Assembly: GCA_042091225.1 (NCBI GenBank)
Contig: JBELHW010000029.1
Location: 1 to 19,556, forward strand
Direction: 5' to 3'
Source of the DNA: JABAYQ01 sp042091225
GTDB lineage: Bacteria; Bacteroidota; Bacteroidia; Flavobacteriales; UBA7312
DNA: 19,556 bases
Position numbers and translations under genes: made by a program. The notes under the pieces are model-generated. The model saw only the letters and a list, made by a program, of their open reading frames with translations, was not told the DNA's origin and ran no database searches. Of this stretch, positions 6,944 through 14,219 are shown one piece after another. How positions within the stretch are numbered: the stretch's first letter is position 1; the number at the start of each line of letters is the position of its first letter.

Positions 6944-7984
6944 TTATTGTTCTTTTATTAAATGTAAATAAACAGGCAAATGATCACTAAAACCTCCTTT
7001 ATAGTTTCCGCCGGCATAAGTTCTTAGAGGATAACCCTTATAGTTTCCGTCCAACTGAATTAAGTAAGGTTTACGGAATACTTTAGAATTATAAAATTGT
7101 AGTTCTTTTATATTTCCATTTAAAAGCGTTGGGGAAAGAAGTAATTGATCAAAGATATTCCATGTGTCGCGCCATGCTAATGAACCTATTCCTTTTTTGT
7201 ACATTTCATACATAGGATTAAACATATCTTTATTAGCTAATTTCTTTTTTTTGCCATTGCTCAGCATGTATTTCGTTAAACTTTTGTTTGTAGGATCATC
7301 ATTGAGATCTCCCATATAAATTATTTTAGCATCTGGCTCTGATTTTTGTATTGAATCTATAATGCTTCTTCCTAATTTTGCAGCAGCAATTCTATTAGGA
7401 TTACTTCTTTTTTCGCCTCCACTTCTGGAAGGCCAGTGAGCAATGATAAAGTGTATTCGTTCGCCTAAAAGATTTCCACTTACTAATAGTTGAGATCTTG
7501 TTTTAAATGATGGATTAGACTCTAGTTTTAATATGAAATTTTTAGAAGATTTAAATTTAAAATAATTTGGATTGTATATTAAAGCAACATCAATACCTCT
7601 TCGATCAGGAGAGTCATAATGAATAATTTGATAGTTTCTTTGTGCTATATTTTCATGAGAAACTAATTTTTCGATAACCCCTCTGTTTTCAATTTCTGAT
7701 AAGCCAACAATAGCGAGTCCATCAGGATTTACATCTATCCCTATTTCTTTGATGACTTTTGATATGTTTTTTATTTTTTTTTGAAATTTAGAGTCGTTCC
7801 ACAAGTTTTTGCCCTGAGGAGTAAAATCAATATCGTTAACGTTTTCGTCGTCTTTAGTGTCGAATAGATTTTCTACATTGTAAAAACCTACTCCACTAAT
7901 CAAGTAATTTTGGGCTACAATAAATGAAGGAAAACAAAAAATGCTAAACAAGATAAATAGTATTTTTTGTTGATTAAATCGCAT
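6944..7984 (-). CDS. Secreted endonuclease/exonuclease/phosphatase-family enzyme
   Basis: A 346-residue protein with an N-terminal signal peptide (hydrophobic residues 8-24, cleavage near VAQ). Catalytic residues of the EEP superfamily are present in order: Asn36 in FYNVENLFD, Glu97 in LSEIEN, Asp128 in PDRRGIDVALIY, His183 in AHWPSRSGG, Asp226 and Asn228 in MGDLNDDP, and Asp334-His335 in FSDHLP. The NVENLFDT opening and the AHWPSR block resemble extracellular endonuclease-like proteins of Bacteroidota more than sphingomyelinases. There is no T9SS tail, so it may stay in the periplasm or be anchored by other means. It is the first gene of a two-gene minus-strand operon, divergent from the TonB receptor operon across 120 bases. 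Confidence 0.88.
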   Translation of the reverse strand: MRFNQQKILFILFSIFCFPSFIVAQNYLISGVGFYNVENLFDTKDDENVNDIDFTPQGKNLWNDSKFQKKIKNISKVIKEIGIDVNPDGLAIVGLSEIENRGVIEKLVSHENIAQRNYQIIHYDSPDRRGIDVALIYNPNYFKFKSSKNFILKLESNPSFKTRSQLLVSGNLLGERIHFIIAHWPSRSGGEKRSNPNRIAAAKLGRSIIDSIQKSEPDAKIIYMGDLNDDPTNKSLTKYMLSNGKKKKLANKDMFNPMYEMYKKGIGSLAWRDTWNIFDQLLLSPTLLNGNIKELQFYNSKVFRKPYLIQLDGNYKGYPLRTYAGGNYKGGFSDHLPVYLHLIKEQ

Positions 7985-8016
7985 AAAATTTGAAAAGGTT
8001 AAATGATGTTATTTAA

Positions 8017-8024
8017 CAAAAGTA
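8017..8024 (-). promoter_or_regulatory. Candidate -7 promoter element for the two EEP genes
   Basis: On the minus strand this reads TACTTTTG, matching TAnnTTTG, and it sits 33 bases before the first EEP start. No -33 TTG is visible at the right spacing. The opposing TonB operon element is about 30 bases away, so one regulator could serve both directions. Confidence 0.4.
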
Positions 8025-8056
8025 TGTAAAATAAACTGTCTTGTTTATAAAAAAAG

Positions 8057-8064
8057 TAAATTTG
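8057..8064 (+). promoter_or_regulatory. Candidate -7 promoter element for the TonB receptor operon
   Basis: TAAATTTG matches TAnnTTTG and lies 41 bases before the receptor ATG. A TTG at 8041-8043 is upstream but only 13 bases away, shorter than the usual spacing. The stretch from 7985 to 8104 holds nothing else that I recognise; no clear operator palindrome was seen. Confidence 0.45.
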
Positions 8065-8104
8065 TAACATTGTTGACGCTAACCTAAACCTTAACTAACA
8101 AAAA

Positions 8105-10612
8105 ATGAAAAAAGTAATTTTTTTCAATGTTTTTTTATTTTGTAATTTATTTCTTTATTCACAAACTGATAGTCTTGATACTTCTTTATATCAACAGCCT
8201 ACTTTTTCTATTTCGTTAAGTGATCTAGAAGACACTTCGGAAGAGCAAGGTTTCTCTGGTTTATTACAATCTTCAAGAGATGTTTTTTCTGCAATTGCTG
8301 CTTATAATTTCAGTTCATCTCGTTTTCGTCCACGCGGTTATGATTCTCAAAACCAATCTGTTTTAATTAATGGTATCCCCTTAAATAATGCTGAAAATGG
8401 GCGGGCTATTTGGGCTCATTGGGGCGGATTAAATGACATAACTCGCTATCAACAAAGTAAAACAGGAGTTTCTTCAAATCCTTTTATTTTTGGCGGAATA
8501 AGCGGTTTCTCTAATATTGCAGCTCGTGCTTCAGATTTAAGACCTGGCACTCGATTTTCGTCAGCTCTTGCAAATAGAAGTTACAGAAGTAGATTAATGG
8601 CTACTCATTCCACTGGAATGATGGATAATGGTTGGGCTGTATCTGCCTCGGCTTCTGGTAGATTTTCTAATGAAGGATATGTAGAAGGTACTTTTTATAG
8701 TGCTGCTAGTTACTTTTTATCGATCGAAAAAAAAATCAATAACAAACATAGTTTAGGCTTAGTAGGTTTCGGTGCTCCTACAGTACAAGCAAGACAAGGA
8801 ATTGTAGTTGATGAAATACATAACATTTTAAACGATAATTTTTATAATCCATATTGGGGATATCAAAATGGTGAAAAAAGAAACTCCAGAGTAAGAGATA
8901 CTCACAAACCAATGCTGTTACTATCTCATTATTGGGATTATTCGCAAAAATCTAAAATTACCACTACTGCTTCTTATTCTTTTGGTAAAGGGAGTAACAC
9001 CAGACTAAATTGGTATAATGCAGAAGACCCAAGGCCAACTTATTACAGATATTTACCTTCCTATTATAGCTTGCCTAATCAAGAATTTGAATACCAAGAA
9101 GTTTTTAATGCTTGGCAAAATGATGTTAATGTAAGACAAATAGACTGGGGTCATCTATATTTCGCAAATAGTAAAAATCTGTTTACGGTAAATGATGCCG
9201 ACGGAATTGTAGGAAACAGTGTCACTGGAAATAGAGCAAAATATATTGTCGAAGAATATTATAACAATCATTCTCAATATTCATTAAATACTAACTGGAA
9301 TTATAATTGGAATGATAATTTAAATTTTGATGCAGGAATCAATCTTTCAAATTACACTAGCAATAATTTCAAAGAGATTAAAGATTTATTGGGAGCAGAC
9401 TACTGGGTTGATGTAGATCAGTTTGCTGAACGCGATTTTGTTGATCCTAACGCAGCTCAAAGTAACTTGGCTATTCCTAATCATGTTGTTAGAACAGGAG
9501 AAAAATTTGGATATGATTACGATATTAATATTCAGAAATATGATGTTTTTAGTCAATTAGAGCATAAGGGATCTTTATTAGAATCTTACATTGCGCTTAC
9601 TCTTTCTGGCACCCGATTTTGGAGAACAGGGAATGTTCAAAACGGATTATTTCCTAATAATTCTCTAGGCGATTCTGAAAAATTATTATTTGTAAATCCA
9701 GGAGCTAAAGCTGGTATACTTTATAAATTTAATGGTCGCCATATGTTGCAAGTAAACAGTGCTTTTTTAAGCAGAGCACCATTAAGCACTAATATTTTTA
9801 TTTCGCCAAGGACAAGAAATGATGTTGTTCAAAATATTGATAGCGAAACAATTAAAACGATTGATTTTAATTATTTGGTAAGATTTCCTGGCTTGAAGCT
9901 TCGAATGACTGCTTATTACACTCTCATGGAAGACAAAACTTGGTCTAGGAGTTTTTATCACGATGATTTAAAATCGTTTGTAAATTATTTGATGACTGGG
10001 GTTGATCAAACTTTTATGGGTACTGAGTTAGGTGCAGAAATAAAACTTTCACCCACCCTTACAACAACTGTCGCATATGCTCTTGGTGATTTTATTTACA
10101 GCTCCAGACCAAGCGCAACAATTGTACAAGACAATTCTACTGAATTATTAGCTCAAGATAGAACGGTTTATATAAACAATTATAAAGTTGGAGGAATTCC
10201 TCAAACCAACGCCTCTTTGGGCTTAAAATATAATTCACCTAAGTTTTGGTTTGCAGGTCTAACAGCAAATTATTTTGCTAATACTTATTTAGATATTAAT
10301 CCTGATCGAAGAACCCTAGAAGCATTAGATGGTTATGTAAGCTCAGATGCACAGGTCGATGGTGTTGTAAATCAAACCAAGCTAAATCCTGGCATGAGCT
10401 TAGACCTATTTATCGGAAAATCTTGGAAAATTAAATATGGCGAGTACATTAGATTTAATATTAATGTTAGTAACCTTCTTGACGATAAAGATTATGCAAC
10501 AGGAGGATTTGAACAATTACGATATGACTCCTCTGATATTGATCGCTTCCCTAATTTAGTTGGCTATATGTATGGAAGAAGTTATTTCGCAATGATTAGC
10601 TATATTTTTTAA
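8105..10612 (+). CDS. TonB-dependent outer-membrane receptor
   Basis: An 835-residue outer-membrane transporter expected to import a substrate using TonB energy. The signal peptide is MKKVIFFNVFLFCNLFLYSQ. There is no N-terminal carboxypeptidase-like extension and no SusD partner, so it is not a standard SusC. The plug lies at roughly residues 35-160, with SSRFRPRGYDSQNQSVLING followed by IPLNNAENGRAIWAHWGGLND. This matches a recurrent Bacteroidota receptor type with the SRDVF...RGYDS...NG plug. The rest is a long barrel ending in an aromatic residue (YFAMISYIF). It is followed after 11 bases by the DUF5689 lipoprotein gene and lies divergent from two secreted EEP enzymes, hinting that its ligand is a product of their action. 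The ligand itself cannot be read from sequence. Confidence 0.92.
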   Translation: MKKVIFFNVFLFCNLFLYSQTDSLDTSLYQQPTFSISLSDLEDTSEEQGFSGLLQSSRDVFSAIAAYNFSSSRFRPRGYDSQNQSVLINGIPLNNAENGRAIWAHWGGLNDITRYQQSKTGVSSNPFIFGGISGFSNIAARASDLRPGTRFSSALANRSYRSRLMATHSTGMMDNGWAVSASASGRFSNEGYVEGTFYSAASYFLSIEKKINNKHSLGLVGFGAPTVQARQGIVVDEIHNILNDNFYNPYWGYQNGEKRNSRVRDTHKPMLLLSHYWDYSQKSKITTTASYSFGKGSNTRLNWYNAEDPRPTYYRYLPSYYSLPNQEFEYQEVFNAWQNDVNVRQIDWGHLYFANSKNLFTVNDADGIVGNSVTGNRAKYIVEEYYNNHSQYSLNTNWNYNWNDNLNFDAGINLSNYTSNNFKEIKDLLGADYWVDVDQFAERDFVDPNAAQSNLAIPNHVVRTGEKFGYDYDINIQKYDVFSQLEHKGSLLESYIALTLSGTRFWRTGNVQNGLFPNNSLGDSEKLLFVNPGAKAGILYKFNGRHMLQVNSAFLSRAPLSTNIFISPRTRNDVVQNIDSETIKTIDFNYLVRFPGLKLRMTAYYTLMEDKTWSRSFYHDDLKSFVNYLMTGVDQTFMGTELGAEIKLSPTLTTTVAYALGDFIYSSRPSATIVQDNSTELLAQDRTVYINNYKVGGIPQTNASLGLKYNSPKFWFAGLTANYFANTYLDINPDRRTLEALDGYVSSDAQVDGVVNQTKLNPGMSLDLFIGKSWKIKYGEYIRFNINVSNLLDDKDYATGGFEQLRYDSSDIDRFPNLVGYMYGRSYFAMISYIF

Positions 10613-10623
10613 AAACGAAAATT

Positions 10624-11898
10624 ATGTACAAAACATTAAAGTTATCTGTTTTAATTACACTCACAACTATTTTTATTGTTGCTTGTGAGCGAGATTTTGA
10701 TATGCCTCCTATAGTTGAAATTACAGCAGGACAAGTTATTAATTTGGAACAATTGCGTGCAATGCATACTGGTTCTGATATCACTATTACAGATACTTTA
10801 TCTGTTTATGCGGTTGTTACTATGGATGAGACAAGTGGTAATTTATACAAAGAAGCATATGTTCAAGATGGATCAGCTTCTATGTATTTAAGGTTTACAT
10901 CATCTAGTGGATTGTATGAGGGAGATTCTATTCGTATTGATTTGCAAGGCACAACTTTAAAGAGATATAATCAGATGCTTCAATTAGATTCATTAGATGC
11001 AGATTTAAATATTTTTAAACAAGAAACTCAGCTTTCTACAATTTCTGAAGTAACAACTTTAGCAGAAATTGCTCTTAACGGAAACGCTTTTCAAGCTAAA
11101 TTGGTCCAAATAGAAAATGTAGAGTTTATATGTGATGATTTAAATAATTCTTTTGCAGATGAAGTTAATCAAGAGTCATTAAACCGTTATCTTCAGGATG
11201 AAATAGGAAATCAGTTAATTGTACGTACTAGTGGCTATTCTAATTTTGCGAATCAAATTATTCCTTCCGGTAACGGAACGGTTACAGCCATTGTTAGTCA
11301 ATATAATGACGATGTACAATTGTTATTAAGACGACCTTCTGAAGCTCAATTAATTAATGATAGAATTGATGACTGTGACGGAACAGGGGGAGGTAATGGT
11401 AATGGAGATATAATTTTAAGTAAAAACTTCGATGACAATAGTGTAACATCTGGTGGTTGGATAACCCAATTAGTTAGCGGTCCATCCAATTGTGATTGGG
11501 GAATATATGAAGGAAGTAATTCAGCAGCAAAAGCATCTAACTATCTTGATGGTGTGAATTCAGCATGTGAATCTTGGTTAATTTCACCAGCTGTTGATTT
11601 ATCAGCGACATCCCCTGTTTTATCCTTTAGAAATACCTATAATTTTGGTGGTGATCCTTTACAATTATTAATATCGACAGACTATTCTGGATCAGGAGAT
11701 CCAAATTCTGCAACTTGGACAGATATGACTACTCAAGTTCAATGGTCAAGTGGTGGCTTCGAATGGGTTAGCTCTGGAGATATTAATCTTTCAAATTATA
11801 CCCAAGCAAATGTTTATATAGCTTATAAATATTTAGGAAGTAATTCAGATGGAAGTACGTGGGAAATAGACGATGTACAAATAATTAATAATCAATAA
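10624..11898 (+). CDS. DUF5689 lipoprotein with C-terminal choice-of-anchor J domain
   Basis: A 424-residue predicted lipoprotein: the lipobox ends IVAC at Cys21, followed by the acidic ERDFD, which fits the acidic surface-export signal described for Bacteroidota lipoproteins. Residues about 34-246 are a DUF5689-like, OB-fold-type region, with AYVQDGSASMYLRF and EGDSIRIDLQGTTLKRYNQM as recognisable cores. A Gly-rich linker at about 253-261 leads to a choice-of-anchor J domain at 262-424, with the paired Cys motifs SNCDWGIY and ACESWLISPAVDLS. The C-terminal domain is clearly paralogous to the N-terminal domain of the next gene's product. No catalytic residues are evident, so a binding or surface-adaptor role for the neighbouring receptor is the best guess. 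It is cotranscribed with both neighbours (11-base gaps). Confidence 0.85.
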   Translation: MYKTLKLSVLITLTTIFIVACERDFDMPPIVEITAGQVINLEQLRAMHTGSDITITDTLSVYAVVTMDETSGNLYKEAYVQDGSASMYLRFTSSSGLYEGDSIRIDLQGTTLKRYNQMLQLDSLDADLNIFKQETQLSTISEVTTLAEIALNGNAFQAKLVQIENVEFICDDLNNSFADEVNQESLNRYLQDEIGNQLIVRTSGYSNFANQIIPSGNGTVTAIVSQYNDDVQLLLRRPSEAQLINDRIDDCDGTGGGNGNGDIILSKNFDDNSVTSGGWITQLVSGPSNCDWGIYEGSNSAAKASNYLDGVNSACESWLISPAVDLSATSPVLSFRNTYNFGGDPLQLLISTDYSGSGDPNSATWTDMTTQVQWSSGGFEWVSSGDINLSNYTQANVYIAYKYLGSNSDGSTWEIDDVQIINNQ

Positions 11899-11909
11899 CA
11901 GTTAAGAAA

Positions 11910-13385
11910 ATGAAAAAAGGAATATTTTTAATTTTAATTTTTGGTTTTGTAATTCAATCTAAGGCACAAAATGACACCATATTTAACAAGGATTTTAATG
12001 ATCAGGATATAGTTTCTGGTGGTTGGTCAAATGAATTAGTATCGGGCTCTGAAAATTGCTTTTGGGATATTTTCGTTTCTGCTAATTCTGCAGCTAGAGT
12101 TTCAAATTATTCTTCAGGTCAAAACCAAGCATGTGAATCATGGTTAATTTCTCCATCAGTAGATTTAACAAATTCTAATCCATTTTTATCTTTCAGATCG
12201 AGTTATAACTTTAGCGGAGATCCTTTAGCTATTTTAATTTCATCAGATTATGTTGCCGGTGATCCTAGTCTTGCTTCATGGACTGATATCTCTATTATGG
12301 CTAACATGCCTACTGAAGATGGTTTTGTTTGGGCTAACTCAGGACTAATTGACCTTTCTCTATATACAATGGAAAATATACATATTGCATTTAAATATGT
12401 TGGAGGAGATAATGATGGTAAAACTTGGAATTTAGATGATGTAATTTTACTTTCTACTCAAAACATCGACCCTCAAGGTTGGAATTGTATAAACAATAGT
12501 TGTCAAGAATCTGTATTAGGGATGGGAGAATACACTACTTTAACTGACTGTCAGCAAGCTTGTGAATCAATACAAAACCCTATTACAAGTATTTATGAAA
12601 TCCAATTTAGCGAAGATGTTGAAGCTAGTTCTCCACTAGAAGGGCAAATGGTATTTACAGGAGGAATTGTTACGGCTGTTAAAAGTGATACAACTTCATT
12701 TTTTATTCAGAATGGATCAGGTCCTTGGAATGGTATTTATGTCTATGATAACATGAACTTCCCTCAAGTAGGAGATAGCGTAACTTTTAATGCAGAAGTA
12801 GAGGAATTTTATAATCTTACTGAATTAAAAAATGTAAGTGATTTTGTAATTGTTAGTAGTAATAATTCTGTAGTATTTACTGAAGTGACTAATGAAATGG
12901 CAAATACTGAGCCTTTCGAAGGAGTTTTAGTTCGACTATTATCGGTTGAATGTAACTCAGTACTTAATCAATATGACGAATGGAGTGTAAGCGATGGAAC
13001 AAACAACGTTATAGTTTCCGACTTTCTGTACATATATACTCCTGTTTTAAATCAAACTTATAATGTTAGTGGAGTAGTCGATTATAGTTTCGATGAATTT
13101 AAGGTTTGTCCAAGAGATGAGTCAGACATTGTTTTATCTTCTGCCTCTAATATTTTAGATCAAAATATAGCTAGTTTAGATTTATTTCCAAATCCATCTA
13201 ATGGAATAATTAATATTCAAGAGTTTGGTAAATTCGAAGTATTTTCAACTTCTGGGCAATTAGTGTTTTTATCTAAGGTAAATCATACAATTGTTAATTT
13301 AAAAATTGCTAAAGGAACTTATTTCTGTAAACTTTATGATGAAGATGGTTTATTAAAAGGAATGGAAAAATTGATTGTTTTTTAA
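11910..13385 (+). CDS. T9SS-secreted protein: choice-of-anchor J, Cys module, OB-fold-like domain, type A sorting domain
   Basis: A 491-residue secreted protein with signal peptide MKKGIFLILIFGFVIQSKAQ. Domains in order: choice-of-anchor J (about 21-182, with Cys50 and Cys75 in SENCFWDIF and ACESWLISPSVDL); a short four-cysteine module (about 189-219, W-C-x4-C then C-x3-C); an OB-fold-like region (about 226-409) that resembles the non-catalytic domains of extracellular nucleases, with GGIVTAVKS, FFIQNGSGPWNGIYVYD and VGDSVTFNAEVEEF; and a type A T9SS sorting domain (about 420-491, LDLFPNPSNGIINI to KLIVF). No nuclease active site is present. It is the last gene of the TonB receptor operon and is followed by a hairpin terminator. 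A polymer-binding role at the surface is inferred. Confidence 0.86.
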   Translation: MKKGIFLILIFGFVIQSKAQNDTIFNKDFNDQDIVSGGWSNELVSGSENCFWDIFVSANSAARVSNYSSGQNQACESWLISPSVDLTNSNPFLSFRSSYNFSGDPLAILISSDYVAGDPSLASWTDISIMANMPTEDGFVWANSGLIDLSLYTMENIHIAFKYVGGDNDGKTWNLDDVILLSTQNIDPQGWNCINNSCQESVLGMGEYTTLTDCQQACESIQNPITSIYEIQFSEDVEASSPLEGQMVFTGGIVTAVKSDTTSFFIQNGSGPWNGIYVYDNMNFPQVGDSVTFNAEVEEFYNLTELKNVSDFVIVSSNNSVVFTEVTNEMANTEPFEGVLVRLLSVECNSVLNQYDEWSVSDGTNNVIVSDFLYIYTPVLNQTYNVSGVVDYSFDEFKVCPRDESDIVLSSASNILDQNIASLDLFPNPSNGIINIQEFGKFEVFSTSGQLVFLSKVNHTIVNLKIAKGTYFCKLYDEDGLLKGMEKLIVF

Positions 13386-13397
13386 CAATTGATAACC

Positions 13398-13424
13398 AAA
13401 GCGAGCCTTGCTCGCTTTTTTTTA
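13398..13424 (+). terminator. Rho-independent terminator of the TonB receptor operon
   Basis: A perfect inverted repeat of nine bases (AAAGCGAGC at 13398-13406 and GCTCGCTTT at 13410-13418) encloses a three-base loop. A run of T continues to 13423. It starts 12 bases after the stop codon of the T9SS-secreted protein gene. Confidence 0.9.
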
Positions 13425-13489
13425 TTTAAAAAAAAGATTTAAATATTGAGTTCAATTTGTTTATTTTAGCCTACTAACAAAGTATCTAA

Positions 13490-14212
13490 ATGTCTGATAG
13501 CTTAGTAATAATTCCTACATATAACGAAAAGGAAAATATCGAGAAAATCTTAACAAAGACTTTCTCCTTATCCAAAAATTTTCATGTTTTAATTGTCGAT
13601 GATGGTTCTCCTGATGGTACAGGAGAAATAGTTAAGTCTCTTCAAAGCAAATTCGAAGGATTATTTATAGAAGAACGAAAAGGAAAATTAGGATTAGGAA
13701 CAGCATATATTCATGGCTTTAAGTGGGCGTTAAATAAAGATTACGATTATATTTTTGAAATGGACGCCGACTTTTCTCATAACCCTGATGATTTAGAGAG
13801 ATTGTATAATGCATGTTCTATAGATGGTGCAGATGTTGCAATAGGTTCTCGCTATGTAAGAGGAGTAAATATTGTAAACTGGCCAATGAGCAGATTATTG
13901 ATATCATTTTTCGCTTCTAAATATGTTAAATTTATAACAAGATTACCCGTAAACGATTCTACTGCTGGTTTTATGTGCTACAAAAGAGCAGTTTTACAAA
14001 AAATAAACCTTAATAAAATTGATTTTGTCGGATACGCCTTTCAAATTGAAATGAAATTTAAATCTTGGAAGTCTGGATTTAATGTTGAAGAGGTGCCTGT
14101 TATTTTTACCGATAGAACAGAGGGTAATTCTAAAATGAGTTCAGATATCTTTTTTGAAGCTTTTATTGGAGTTATTCAAATGAAGATAAAAAGCTGGTTT
14201 ATCAAATTTTAA
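13490..14212 (+). CDS. Polyprenol monophosphomannose synthase-like family 2 glycosyltransferase
   Basis: A 240-residue GT-A enzyme of the Dpm1 type, expected to transfer a hexose (mannose in characterised members) from a nucleotide sugar to a polyprenyl phosphate on the cytoplasmic side of the membrane. The motifs are IIPTYNEKENI at 7-17, VDDGSPDGTGEIV at 36-48, GKLGLGTAYIHGF at 65-77 and the metal-binding MDADFSHNP at 91-99. The C-terminal half carries the FVGYAFQIEMKFK and EVPVIFTDRTEGNSKM blocks. There is no C-terminal membrane helix pair, as in the short Dpm1 class. The sugar donor cannot be fixed from sequence. It lies seven bases upstream of the dihydroorotase gene. The 5' gap has only an imperfect -7-like TATTTTAG at 13462-13469. 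Confidence 0.92.
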   Translation: MSDSLVIIPTYNEKENIEKILTKTFSLSKNFHVLIVDDGSPDGTGEIVKSLQSKFEGLFIEERKGKLGLGTAYIHGFKWALNKDYDYIFEMDADFSHNPDDLERLYNACSIDGADVAIGSRYVRGVNIVNWPMSRLLISFFASKYVKFITRLPVNDSTAGFMCYKRAVLQKINLNKIDFVGYAFQIEMKFKSWKSGFNVEEVPVIFTDRTEGNSKMSSDIFFEAFIGVIQMKIKSWFIKF

Positions 14213-14219
14213 TTTTAAA

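Noticed and set aside
8105..10612. Interpretation of the receptor operon as a SusC/SusD polysaccharide locus
   Set aside because: The receptor lacks the N-terminal carboxypeptidase-like extension, no SusD-like helical lipoprotein follows, and no glycoside hydrolase is nearby.
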